Positions 1 to 11,800 of a stretch of 64,000 bases of DNA are shown here, one piece after another. Position numbers and translations under genes: made by a program. The notes beneath the pieces were generated by a model that ran no database searches, was not told where the DNA came from, and saw only the letters and a program-made list of their open reading frames with translations. The DNA is from Boletus sp. NGJ (Eukaryota > Basidiomycota > Agaricomycetes > Boletales > Boletaceae), in assembly GCA_019096195.1 (NCBI GenBank), contig JAGTXK010000116.1, positions 37,454 to 101,453 of the forward strand, read 5' to 3'. The number at the start of each line of letters is the position of its first letter. The stretch's first letter is position 1.

Positions 1-629
1 TGCATTCATAATCGCATGGCTTCACAGCACTCATCTTTATTGTTAATTACCGTACTATCATTCCACCAGGGTCGCAAACGTTTTTCGCAAATTTTAAAAA
101 TAGCACTTCAACCATTCACCTGTTCATTACTGGCACATTGTAATAGTCACAGAACTGTTTCAGCTACTTGTTTCAAATTTTCCGAGGATTCATTGAGCGG
201 TTGGAGCAACGGCAGTGTTTTACCGCGTCGAAGTCGGAAAAAAGATTTGCAAAAATATGTCTAATGATATTATGTCACGCACAGCACAGCACAGCTGCAA
301 TGATTCTGACTCTGAGCCCCGAAGTGCAGAGCAGCGACACGTTGCATACAAGCGATCAAATCTAATCAGTGAAATGGTCAGTGTCGTACTGTAGGTCGTA
401 TGAGAATGAGGGATGAGCATTGAATTGGCAGATCCCACTCAAGAACATGTTTGATTAGTGCCATAATACGTATCACTTGTACGTACCTTAAGGTGGTGCC
501 CAACCTGCAGTTTTTGCAATCCAAGAGCTCTTCGGGCTTTCGCAAAACCAGGCATCAACCTCATCAGTGACCACAATCGTATTTTACATTGAACAGAAAC
601 CATACTACAAAGCAGCACAGGTTTACAAA
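1..629. other. no gene recognised; 3' flank of aminopeptidase
   Basis: Only short overlapping open frames on both strands are present, none with a recognisable motif or a plausible exon chain. The stretch next to 629 is presumably the 3' untranslated region and terminator of the minus-strand aminopeptidase gene. Confidence 0.5.
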
Positions 630-2591
630 TTAAACTGTGCTGAGCTCCATTGCAAATGCCACAGCCAGTTTCGAGAACTCCAACATGTGATCAAATGAAA
701 ATTCAGGTGAGATATCAATGCGACTGCAAAGAATCAGTAACATTTCATGAAAACATACAATGACTTACTCTCTGCTCGAGTGAATATTGTCATGATTAGC
801 GTTCTTAAACGATGACTCTATAGTACATATCATGAGTGAGATAAGTTCATCCATGTCAGAATGATGTTACCAATTGAAAAGACTGATGGATATCCAGCCT
901 TGCTCCAAGATGCACTATAGTAGGTAAGTTAGCACAAAAATCGGGGAGGTGGAACAAGATACATACTGGTCTGAACATGCATAGCCACACTTGGTCTCGA
1001 CGTAAGGGATAGACAGGTAGGCATCGACAAGTTGCATATTATACTTAGTCAGGCTGGAAATCACCTCAGCCTTCGTAGACAATGAGAACAGCGGATGAGA
1101 AACCTACCCGTCGTCTACATAGTCTACAATCACGCCAACTTCCTCCTTGGTACCCCGTTTGACCCAAGCAGTCATGTCAAACTAACAACAGTGAGCAAAA
1201 CTTTGTACAGCATTTCCGATCATACCTGACTCATAGCATAAACCTCCAGACCCTGAGCTGCATAGGCCTGAGCTACTGCCTGTGATCCGAGCAGGCCACC
1301 CTCCTGTACATCCAAATAAGTCACCGATTAATAGTCGCGACCAAGAAACTCACTTCTGCGGAATACCAATGAAACTCGACTGGCCTCTCTGGAACAAAAC
1401 CAGATGCCAGCAGGGAACGATAGGACTCGAGGATGGTGACCGTGCCAGAGCCATCATCGTCAGCACCTGAATAAACATTCGCAACAATTTTCACTGATGC
1501 TTAACTACCACTGACCTGGGGCGGGGTCGAAGGGCCAGAAACTCGTACTGTCATTCTAATATTAGGTGCTATTATATCATGTAGACAAACCACCTGCCTG
1601 TCTTGATGAGCACCAACAATTACAACTCTATCATCTATTTCAGATGAACCATTGATTCTAGCAATCTGCACAAAAAATTTGATAATTGTTGGATAGCATA
1701 GCACATTCCTTACAATGGTATTTTGGCCCCATGAGTGCTTGAATTCCTCTATCGTGATGTGAGGCCGCAACAAGGGGAATGCATTCTCGTCCGTGACCTG
1801 CAAAGATCTGACTAACGACACATGAGGGTAACAACAAGAATTATACCTGGTTCACTTTCGACAACAACCATTGCTGACTTTGTCTTCCGGTCTGCACAAT
1901 TGTCTGTTAGCACAAGCACTGCGCAATGCGACATGACAGACCTCGCTGCGGTAATCTACCGAGAATAATAATCAGCATCGAATAGAAAGGTCAGATGGAT
2001 AACTCACGTCGCGTCCGAAAGCTCGAAAACTTTTCGAGATTTTCCCTTGGTCCTGCGGTCGACAAAGTCTGAATGACCTTGGTCACTTGCGCATGCAGCC
2101 TCGGTGGTGTGTAAGAGACTGGTTGGCATTGAGCGAAGCCTCAAGTCAGTCTTGTCCGACACGCACCAGGACCTTGTATCCTCAAGCGGGAGAAGGCTTC
2201 GAGGTCAGGTGTATCTGTGCTTAAAGCACACCGTCATCACACAATGCTCAGAGCATTGAGCTGGGATACCTACATGTCAAAGAATTTGATTCCTTTTGCC
2301 TTGGCCTCAATCTAATTCAGCAGCAATGTTGAATTAATTCGACATGTTGTGACGGGTGGGTCTGAGTCGAACCTTCTGGAGCTCCGTCATGCGCACGGGG
2401 TCTTGGCCTTCCAATTGCACTAACCGCTCCTCGTTAAGATCAATACTGAATCCCTCCATTCCGCTGGGACTCGCATCGAAGGCCTGACCGTTGAGGGCAA
2501 CTTGGGGAGCATTCCCGGAGCCATAGAAGGTCGGGATAGTAGCAGCGAGGGATCCCCCGACAACTGGTAGCAACAAGAAAACGGGTCTCAT
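630..2591 (-). CDS. secreted M28-family zinc aminopeptidase (leucine aminopeptidase type)
   Basis: Predicted extracellular or vacuolar exopeptidase that removes N-terminal residues using two zinc ions. The protein starts [18 protein letters not shown], a good signal peptide, so I start at 2591. Spliced exons give the M28E signatures in order: GAHQDS (zinc His), GADDDGSGT (bridging Asp), WYSAEEGGLLGS (catalytic and zinc Glu), QFDMTAWV, and [12 protein letters not shown] (last zinc His). The C-terminus ends near FAMELSTV with stop at 630-632. The gene has many short introns, including one of 50 nt at 1548-1597 with a GC donor and a 32-nt microexon at 1516-1547. All metal ligands expected for the family are visible, so it is likely active. 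The exact substrate is not deducible. Exon order is firm; a few splice sites between about 1850 and 2310 are not resolved. Confidence 0.9.
1548..1597 (-). other. GC-AG intron in the M28 aminopeptidase gene
   Basis: Minus-strand donor is ACAG/GCAGGT and acceptor is GACAG. Splicing here restores the conserved HQDS...PGADDDG segment across three exons. The nearest alternative GT donor, six bases downstream, would give HQDRQ and break the motif. Confidence 0.75.
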
Positions 2592-3319
2592 GACGAACGA
2601 GATGGGAAGGTACAAGGGACGCGTGGATAAGAGGGTGAACCAGCGAATGCTAACAAGGATGAGCAGGTCAAAACCGGGAGCTTCGTCATTCCCACGAAAC
2701 GGTCCAGATAGGAACATTGTGCCGTTTTCGGATGTTGCCGAGGCGCGTGCCGGCTTGCGGGATCCAACGCTCAGTGCATAATATTCCTGCTTCACGAGTG
2801 AACATCTTTGGGAACAGAGCGCAGCGAGTCAAGAGCACAACATTGTAGGGCTGTTTAACCGTCATCGACATTCGGTCGAGAGCTTCACTCATAATTGAAA
2901 CACAAGAGAAGAAGTTACAGGCTGGAAGACGAACAAAAAAATACAATATACAAGGATGAGCGCCGAGTGCAAGACCTCGAGACGATATTGAGAAAGCCGT
3001 TCGTAGGAAGACAAAAAATCGAGTTGACCGATCGAGGTTGATTTGCTGGGTGGCCCGGATTGCTTTCAGAAATGCTCCGACAGGGGGTATGGATAATCTG
3101 AGAAAGAAGCAGACGTGTCGGAGCAACCAGTTCGTGTTTCGTGCGTATCGGTCCGCTTCGGTTCCATGTTCCATTGACCTGACCTGAGGATCCACGATGC
3201 TTGACGACGACGCTTGACGGCGGCCCGACGCATAGAGTACCGAACCACGAAGAAAAGTACCTAGTCAGGTGACGGCAAGGCTCAGAAAAAGGAGGGTAAC
3301 ACAGATAAACAAAGGAGGG
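2592..3319. other. intergenic, no gene recognised
   Basis: This region lies upstream of the aminopeptidase start and downstream of the small secreted-protein stop. Open frames here (up to 169 codons on the minus strand) have no recognisable motif and extend into the signal-peptide exon of the aminopeptidase. It probably holds that gene's promoter. Confidence 0.4.
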
Positions 3320-3678
3320 TCAGACCGCAATGATGGTGCACAATCCTACGAATGCGACGACGAATGCGACGACGACGGCGGTCAACTGTTTGTTGTTGGA
3401 TGGCGTGGCTGACTCGTTCGAATGGGCGACCGGAACCAATGAGTCGACGACAGGTGTGTGATTGAATCTGGAGACGATGCGCGAGTCCGGTGCGCTTGTA
3501 GTCATTCAAGATCGATATATGATGATGTATGGACCGGAATGGAAACATACTTTGAGTCGTCTGGTTGTGCTGCCAGAGTATCCATGTGTGGTCTTCTAGT
3601 TCGATCCTTGGTGCCAAGAGCGTACATGTCCCCCAGAGCGGGGAGGGCGAGGAGCAGAAAGACGATCACCACACCCAT
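3320..3678 (-). CDS. small secreted protein with hydrophobic C-terminus (GPI- or tail-anchored)
   Basis: Two exons (3551-3678 and 3320-3494) joined across a 56-nt intron (GTATGT...ACAAG) give 100 residues in frame. The protein begins MGVVIVFLLLALPALG, a clear signal peptide, and this is the first ATG after an upstream stretch with only a TTG codon. The middle is hydrophilic with N-glycosylation-like sites (FNHT, SNES). It ends with a hydrophobic run of about 20 residues (TAVVVAFVVAFVGLCTIIAV) directly before the stop. That layout fits a GPI-anchor signal or a single tail membrane span. I recognise no family. It is divergent from the eL43 gene. Confidence 0.55.
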
Positions 3679-3894
3679 GGACGTCTCTGGAGAAGAAGGC
3701 GGGATTGAAGACCGACTCAAGTTGGAATGTGATACACATCACATGACCATATCTACGACGAGTTGCTTACAAACGCATATGTGGCTAAACTGTACAGTTC
3801 ACCGGAGATTTCCGACGACGCCAACCAGGGTACCCTCTCCCCCGATATTGGTGCACGGAACACTCGCGACTCGTCAAGACTACCGCCCTTCAAC
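3679..3894. promoter_or_regulatory. shared divergent upstream region
   Basis: The 216 bp between the start codons of the minus-strand small secreted protein and the plus-strand eL43 gene must hold both 5' untranslated regions and core promoters. No specific factor site is called. Confidence 0.45.
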
Positions 3895-4459
3895 ATGGCA
3901 AGTTCTTTTTATCTGGATGAAACAGACGGTTGTGCTCACGGGCATTTCCATAGACCAAACGTACCCGCAAAGTCGGTGTGACCGGAAAGTACGGCACTGT
4001 GCGTACATCCTGTCTCTCCAGTTCATTCGCTGAACTAACCTTTTGACAACATACAGCGTTACGGTGCCTCCCTGCGAAAGCAGGTGAAAAAGGTACGTTT
4101 TTTCATTCGCACCTACGGGATGTCAGAGCCGAACCGTGGCTGATCTTGCATCTTTCGTAGATGGAAGTGACACAACACGCTCGTTACACTTGCACGTTCT
4201 GCGGCAAGGTAAGGATCTTCTTTCCCAGCTCACAAAAGTATCCGACCGTTGTATTCGACAGGATTCCGTCAAGCGTACAGCAGTTGGCATCTGGCATTGC
4301 CGCGCATGCAAAAAGACGATCGCTGGGGGTGCTTGGACCGTATCGACAACTGCGGCTGCTACAGTACGGAGGTGAGGGATATCGTCATACACGACAACAT
4401 TTCCGTTCTAATTCTGACATAGCACGGTTCGTCGTCTGCGTGAGCTAACAGAGGCATAA
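3895..4459 (+). CDS. RPL43: 60S ribosomal protein eL43 (L37a family)
   Basis: Structural protein of the large cytosolic ribosomal subunit. Six exons (3895-3897, 3954-3998, 4057-4092, 4161-4208, 4262-4371, 4423-4459) splice to 92 residues, the normal family length. Visible landmarks are [35 protein letters not shown], the zinc ribbon CTFCGK...WHCRACKK (four Cys), AGGAWT and the C-terminus [11 protein letters not shown]. The first exon is only the ATG codon, and the intron after it has a GC donor (GCAAGT). This is the only junction that leaves the protein in frame. An intron right after the start codon is common in ribosomal protein genes. Confidence 0.95.
3898..3953 (+). other. GC-AG intron directly after the eL43 start codon
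   Basis: Sequence reads ATG/GCAAGT...CCATAG/ACCAAACGT. GCAAGT matches the usual GC-type donor. Using the overlapping GT (GTTCTT) instead shifts the frame, and TAG immediately precedes ACC in the coding frame, so the acceptor is fixed. Confidence 0.85.
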
Positions 4460-4708
4460 AATACATGGGTTTTCGTCTTTGCATGCTTTCATCATGTTGT
4501 TTTACATATCTTCACCCAAATGACTTATGCCTCACGACAAAAAAATAACTATCGGTGTCGATTGAAAGACTGTCTCTGGCCCCACACTTGATTGGACTGC
4601 GAATGAGGGGATCACAAAAAAAGTACATTTATTCAAAGCTAACAGAGACAAATGATATCGGTGAAATGTAACAAATCCATGTCAAAGACCAGGCTCTGGT
4701 CCATCTTC

Positions 4709-6046
4709 TCAAGTGGGGCTATCGCCCTCTTCCTCATCACTAGCATCCCCGTCCTCCGTATCATTATCGTCACTGTCGTCATCACTCTCTTCTTCGCTCT
4801 CATTGAACATGAGAGAAATGTACTCATCGCCAAGCTGAGCATCTTGGACCGAGATCAGCTGTGAACTTGAGGTAGTGTCAATGGAATTATCAGAACCAGA
4901 GTTAACCACGGAAACGGCCGCGTCCTCCAAGGTGGACGAGGTAGAACCAGTTTTGACCATCCTCGCTGCAGTCGGTACTTTGCGGTTGCGATTTGCACGG
5001 ATGACATGCGGAAGCTTGCATCCCTTGGTCGAACAAGTGCCCTTTTCCGCAAAGTCTGGACACTCCCGGACATGTTGCATCTGACAGTCGAGACCTTTGG
5101 AACAATACCCGAGTACTGCAAAGTCGCGACAAACGCCATGTCGCTGGCCCACACGAACGTGAGGGAACGGACAATTCTCCCGAGTACACCGCCCGTTGTT
5201 CGCAAAATGAACACAGAGGGGAGTACGTTCCGGGATGGGGTCATGGGAGAGATTGCAGGATTCGGCGGTGTTGGGACAATTGCCATGCAAAAAGTTCCAG
5301 CAGATCGCAATCTTGTTGGGGTCGTGCTGGTACATACAAGTGAGACCACGGCTGCAGGAACCTGTGCAGCCGTGGTATGACGAAAAACGGTATTGAGGAT
5401 GGAACATTGGTAGGAGCAATCCCGGACGCACCTGTCGTGGTAAAACGGGGGCATGGTTTGTTGAGATATTTCATACGCTTATTGAGTTGGCGGCCCCTGT
5501 AATGGGCAATCAGATTTAAATCGTCGCAGGAATTGTGGCGGTGGACAGACTGTGTTGGTCGACGAGTGTTATCGAGCGTCATGTTGCGGTTCCTTGGTCG
5601 ATGTTGTTGGGTACGGGAAGATACCTTTGGTTTGTAAGTCCTATGGGTAGGGAGACGGTGTCCATGCGTTGTCCTTGAAAAGTCTGTGGGTTGGGGTATC
5701 GGCTTGAGGGGAACTTTGGTGGACGTTGGAGGGGGTTTGGGTACTGGAAGGGTTACAGTTGGTTGTATGCCGGCTTGGTTGCAGATATTTGAAGGAGACT
5801 CACGGCCCTTGCGAACGAGAGAACGAGAGGAAGATTCGAAAGTGACCCCGTCGATGACAACATCACGGGTCGAGGATGGGATGGGTGTTGATTTTGAGAA
5901 GGGGCGAGATCGTTGTTGGGCGACCTTGTGCTGGTTGATTGCACCTGGGAGTTGGTGAGCGACGTTGAGCGGGAGATTAGAATGTTCAACGCACCTGCAA
6001 GACGGGCGATTTCCGCCTTGAGCGCTGCGTCGGACGTCGAGGCCAT
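4709..6046 (-). CDS. five-CCCH zinc-finger protein (ZC3H3/Red5-like)
   Basis: Nuclear RNA-binding protein type, with relatives acting in mRNA 3'-end processing, export or elimination of selected RNAs. Start at 6046 (MASTSDAALKAEIARL), then a low-complexity basic/Ser-rich N-terminus. Five tandem CCCH fingers follow: CPRFTTTGSC..CMYQH, CWNFLHGNC..CNLSH, CVHFANNGRC..CPFPH, CRDFAVLGYC..CQMQH and CPDFAEKGTC..CKLPH. The C-terminus is strongly acidic (SEEESDDDSDDNDTEDG). Introns are seen after ARLAG, in the N-terminal third, and inside finger 1 (donor GTGCGTCC, acceptor CACAG), where splicing restores TTTGSCSRG. The number and spacing of fingers match the ZC3H3 group. Family assignment is firm, exact orthology is inferred. 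Confidence 0.85.
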
Positions 6047-6144
6047 CAGAGAGGGAACGAAAAGGAACGTACGTTCAACGCAGCCGAGTATGACTGATAC
6101 ACAAACCGAGTTTGGAAATCTTGCAGTAATCAACCACCACCGCC
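6047..6144. promoter_or_regulatory. 98-bp divergent promoter region
   Basis: Only 98 bp separate the start codons of the CCCH zinc-finger gene (-) and the glycosyltransferase gene (+). Any core promoter elements must lie here or inside the neighbouring transcription units. No clear TATA box is seen. Confidence 0.5.
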
Positions 6145-8510
6145 ATGCCCCGTTGGCTAATCGTCCTGTTGTCTCTTTTTTGCGTTCTCTGGTTCACAAC
6201 CCGTTCACGCTCCCCGCCCAGCGACGCCCTCGCACTCGCTCGCGCCCCCTTTGTCGACGTCCTTTCGCTGACCGTCATATTACCCCTCATTCCGAGCACG
6301 CTTGCCCACCTCGACGAGCTGTTGGCTCCCTTTCTTGTCTCCACAAGCATCCTATACGAAGTCGCGATCGTTTGTCCCTATGCACTCGTTGCCGATATTC
6401 ACCGTGAGCTCCGCATTGTTCTGTCCAACGCACCACCTGGACATCCAAAGGTGTCCCTATATCCATGGTCTGGCCACACGCTTCACCACCAAGCCTCTCT
6501 CGAGATCATCGCCCGAGTAAAGACGCAGTGGGTTCTTCTCCTTGATGAACACGGTTTCAAGCACATAGCCGAGTGCGACAGAGCATATATGCTGCACCCA
6601 CTTGCAGTGCATCTGCCTGTTGGACCTCGCGGATTCGCGGGATCGTCGCATAATTGGTCTCAGCTCTCGCCTTCCGACCGCGTACAATCAGCAGCGTTTC
6701 TCGTCCCTCCCTTTGTCGCTCCCTCTGGTCTCCTGGCCAAAGCACCTCTTATTTCTTCTCCTTCCTTGGCTTGGCCTGCACTAGGAAGTTACGTTGCAAA
6801 GTCAACACTTGGCTCGTTCGGCGGCATTGTTATCGGTGCCGATATCTTGGACACAGTGGCTTGTAATCCCAGGACAAAAACCAGCACGACCTTCCCCGAC
6901 GAGGAATCAGGCGATGATCCGGACTCTCGTACTCTCGCTGATATTGGTTCCGTGCCTATTTCCGCCAAAGGTTTCTTTGCCCTGGCATTTCCCCGAAAAG
7001 AGGACCTCAGAAATTTCATCCCGGCGACGTGCAAGCTCCATAACCAAGGATACACCGTATTGGCTTATCTTTACGACACTGTCGACGATGCTGGGTCTTC
7101 CGGTATTGTCATCGAAAAGAACTGTACTATACCCTACTTTCGGCGCTCAAAGGCCACCCGTAGTTTCTCCGACTGGCTCAACTCCCTTGGATCCGTACCC
7201 GACATCGTGATTGGCTTGGACCACCAGGACCTTGTTTCGTCAACGTTTTCATCGATTTTGGAGCAACCTCCTTTTCTCAATACCACCCTGATGAGGCTTC
7301 CTCGTCTCGAGTTGCCCTACACTGAATGGATTGGCACCTTGACCCTTCATGAACTGCGCCGTTCGTCCTTCCTCTCCCACAGACTAACCTTACACTACTT
7401 GTGAAAAAACAGATTGGAACGTCCCCGAAATTACACTCAGTGTGATCACAAACAATCGGCCATACTCTCTCCGGCGTTTGCTTGAATCGATGCAACGTAC
7501 ACTATTCTACGGTGACATGGTTAATATACGTATCAATATGGACCAAACTTCTGACCCGGAAACTATGCACATCGTGCAAGATTTTGATTGGCTCCATGGT
7601 GATATGGTTCTCCACCATCGGGTCGTTCACGGAGGCTTGCTCCCTGCTGTCGTTGAGTCATGGTACCCAAGCTGCAACGACTCTTATGGTTTGTTACTCG
7701 AAGACGACGTTGAGTTGTCACCTCTCTCTTATGCATGGGTTAAAATGACCCTCTTGCATTACCAGTTTGTTCGTATTCATCCGGGCGATCGTGCATCCTG
7801 ACATCTTCATTAGATACGGAAATTCCAGCCCCTCTTCCTCGAAGCTCTTTGGAATCAGTCTTTACCAACAGAAAATCATCGAGCTCCGTCCCACTGGCCG
7901 GCAACCCTTCAACGCGCGCGCGCTCTTCCGATCCGCTTCCCCCTACCTCTCTCAAATTCCATGTAGCTGGGGTGCACTCTACTTTCCTTCTCCTTGGCGC
8001 GAGTTCCACGACTACCTCTCCCTTCGCCTCTCCCAATCAGGCCTCTCCATCCGTAGTCCGATCGTCCCAGGGGTGCGCTCCAACAAGTGGACCAAATCGT
8101 GGAAGAAATACTTTATCGAGCTCGTCTACCTTCGCGGCTACGTCATGCTCTACCCAAACTATGACGACTTTGTGTCCCTGTCGACGAACCACCTCGAAGT
8201 AGGGTCGCACGTCAAGAACGAGCCGGGGGAGGTGTACGAGAAGAAGAAACACATGTTTTCACTCCCGCTGATGCATCTCTCGGGTGCATTGGCGGGGGAG
8301 GCGGCGCACGGTCCGAGGTTGTTGGACTTGCCTGGAGGGACACTGCCTGACTGGGAGCGACTGCCTGTGTTGGATCTCGTGGGGGAGGTTTCCTCGATGG
8401 AGGCGATTCAGAAACGGGGAAACGAACGGAGGGCTGAAATGGGCGAATGTTTGGGTGTTACATCGCTTGTCTCGACTGTACGAGACCTTTTGTGCCATGT
8501 CCCTCTCTAG
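6145..8510 (+). CDS. membrane-anchored family-2-like glycosyltransferase
   Basis: Predicted type II membrane protein of the secretory pathway that transfers a sugar; donor and acceptor are not deducible. Exons 6145-7360, 7413-7764 and 7814-8510 (introns of 52 and 49 nt) give 754 residues in frame. The N-terminus MPRWLIVLLSLFCVLWF is a signal anchor. The catalytic half has SVITNNRPYSLRRLLES (nucleotide-sugar binding start), then LLLEDDVELSP, whose EDD is the metal-binding DXD-like motif, and KLFGISLYQQK and PCSWGALYFPSPWREF further on. A lysine-rich region (KSWKKYF) follows. It is divergent from the zinc-finger gene by 98 bp. The last 20 codons are the least certain. Confidence 0.8.
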
Positions 8511-8801
8511 CTTGTCGATACCAGAAATTGCACAACTGTGTTCTGACGCTTCATGTCTGGGGACTGGTGAGCGATCGACGTCGGGCGATGTGGGCCAGAA
8601 GTCGAAAATAAAAATTAAACCTCGGAACCAGCAAAACCAAGCAAGTTATTTAATTCGTACAGTTTCTGAAAGACAAGCATCTAACTAATACGACGAAACG
8701 ATACGAGATGTAGACCGAGACCCTAAAGTATGTAATCACGGAGGGGGAAGGAGGTACCAAGGCAAGAGGCGGGGGACAGGCCAGCAAGTCCCTACCCTCG
8801 T

Positions 8802-11800
8802 CTAGATCGTGATCTGCGAACTATCCAAGCCCAGCGCGTGCAAAAATAAATTCACGTTCGCCAACTTGGCCTCTCTGTCCTCATCGTCCATCACGCCCCA
8901 CCCTTTTTGCGCGCTCGCCACGTTTTCGAGCACTTTTTCGCGTAGACCAGCGACCAGCGTGGACTGTTGCTCCGGCGACGCGTGGAGCGCCAGCGCCGCG
9001 AGGAATTGCCAGACGGGCTGGTCGAGCATCTCTGCGCCGAGAGGCTGTGGAGGCATACGACCGTGGATGTTGTGTTGCGTTGGCGTGGCGGCAAGCTGAA
9101 GGGCACGCCTTGTAGAGGGGAAGAGCAGGAGGAAATGAGGTGCGAGCAGTTGGAACAGGTGATCAAACATGAGCTGCCTGGTATAACGGAATTAGATGAA
9201 TCGTTTGTGGTACGAGCGTCGCCGATGTCCGTACCATTGTTCAGCGTCCTCAGTTGTAGGAATTTCCGTCTCGGGAACACCATTTATTCCTTGCTTGATG
9301 ATTTCCACCCGACTCATGAAGAGCGTCAGTATTGCAATCCCGGGCTGCAATCTCTTAGTCATTGTGATTCTTTAAAGGCAATACCACGTACCCTAGTCTG
9401 AGCAATCATCACTGCATCGCTCCTGTCCAAGAGTAACCCCAAAAGGCCGGAGATGAGCCTTAGCTCTGCCTTGGCTACGACTGGCAAGATGCTCTGCAGC
9501 ACACTTCCGAGAAAGGCCTGCGTTTGCCTCTCCACCTCGTCTCTGTCAGGTGGGATTGCATCACTTTTGGAAGAGGGCGATCTGCTTTGTGTGTGGAGGT
9601 GGGAATCTTCGGGCAGATCGAGTAGGTGGGCATATTTGACGACGTCCAGCTGAGAGAAGCATGCGACCAGAAGGGTCAGGAGGGTAAGCATGCGACCGGG
9701 TTGAATGTGGCGGCTGAGCCTCGGCAAGATTCTCTTGCCTTTCGCCAGAGTGAGCAGTGAGATGAATGGATGAGGATCGCTATACATGCCAAGCATTAGT
9801 GCGTTCTGCATCGCATCGCAGGTCTAGTGCAGGGGCTGACCTAGTCTCGAGGGGTACCAAGACTTTCAGGCCAACCCATATCTCCTCAACGAGGCTTTCG
9901 TGCTCTACTCGCCTGTGACATTCAGTTTCAATGGCTTAGTAACACCGATGCCGTCACGCGAGCTAGCACGCACCAGATATCGATAGCCTCCTCGTCCTCT
10001 TCATCAGGCTGGTCCCGCCTCAGTTGTTCGATATTGAGTACAAGATCGTACAGTGACTCGAGGGCAACAAGGACCTGACGCTGTGTGAGGGGGTCCTTCC
10101 TGACTACGCCGTCCTGCTACAAGAGCGTGAGTCTTGAAAGAAAGAAGACGACAACGAACAGACAGCTCACGCCAGCTGCGTCACCCAACGCCTCCCGTCC
10201 AAGTTTCGCAGCTTCGCGTACCGCGCCGTCACTATCTTTACTGAGACTATGTCCCTGTCCGTCCTCTCTCGAGATGTGCGGATGGGCACCCGACAGTGTG
10301 GTGGCAACATTAGCAGAGTCCACCTGTAGGAGTTGACGTGGGGCAGCTTTATAACTTCGTCCAGACGTTTTACCGAGGGCACCTTGGAGACTATGCAGTG
10401 CTGGATATCATCAACGCGAGTCAGCATCCACCCTCGAGCTATCCAAGGAGGACTCACAATGCAGCCCTTTCTCCTTTTCCCTCATTCTGGCGTTACTAAC
10501 GATTCTCTCCACCTGCGCCTCCATCTTTTGCATGGCGCTCGGTCTCCTACCACCTGTCTTTTGTCCCGGCATGCCCAATCCTACACCACCTCCGCTTCCG
10601 AATTTCAACACGCGTTCTGAATCCACGCCAGGTTGGAGACCCAGACGAGAACGGAGAATGGCACCATAAACTTGTGCGTAAAAGTCTTCTGCATAAGGAT
10701 CTTGAGTGACAAGCTGTGATACTTGAATGCGGGTTATAAAGTCCTTGTCGGATTGCGTCATAAGGTCGTTATAGCGTGACTGCAGAAAACGTTCTGGATT
10801 ACACCGCTCCCGCGCAGAAGAGTGAAATGATTTACCATGTGAGCGATTTTGGAAGCTTTTCTCCGCCGCTTTTCCTCCATCCGCTCAGTCTCCATGATCT
10901 TGCGCATAGCTTCCGCTCTGAGGGCCTCTTGCTCCACCTGACTGATACCCTGCATATCTCGCATAAATTCCGCCTGAGCCATCTCCGATAGAAGCCTTTG
11001 TTGGAGCTGGATGCTCTGCGGCAAGAACGGCGCATTTTGCTGGTTGATCAGCGGTAGCTCTCCGCCTCCAGTCAAACCCGGGGTGAAGGCGGCAACGGCG
11101 GGGGAATGGGTGCGACGTTGCTGCAATGCCTGCAAGTCAGCGTAGCTTGCCTGTCGGTGAGCCTGGAGCGACGGCTGTTGCTGAAGCTGTGAAAGCTGCT
11201 GTGCACGAAGTTGCCTCTCAAGCTCCTCCATTCTCAGGCGTTCCTGCAACTCCTTCAGTCGTTCTTGCTGCTGCCTCTCTTGTTCCTGCTGGAGCATCAA
11301 GATCTGTTGCTGGTGTTGATGCTGTTGATGGAACCTGGGCGACTGCGTCCTCGGCAACAGAGTCTGAGCTTGCGTATGATGCGCCAAGCGCGGGGGCGGG
11401 GTCACCTGTTGTTGGTGGACCTGATGAAGACGGAGTTGCTGTTCTTGCTGGATAAGTTGCTGTTGCTGAAGTTGCAAGAGGCGGAGACGGTCTTGATCTC
11501 GAAGCTGCTGCTGCTGTTGTTGTTGTTGTTGCAACAACTGCTGTTCCTCTGCTAATCTCAACTCCCGCTCCCGCTGCCTGAGTTCCAGCTCTTGGCGTTG
11601 TCGTGCCTGCTGAGCCGCGAGCCTCATCTCAGCCTCAATCTCTTGTACGGTTCGAACCCCGAGCGGGCTAGCGCCATGTGAGATAGGCTGCTGTAGCTGC
11701 TGATCGAATGCGCGATGATGATCTGCGAGCGCTTGTTGGCCATGAGCAAGGGAAGATGGCGTCGTTGACGCAAGATGCCTGGATGTTGACGAAGGTCGAT

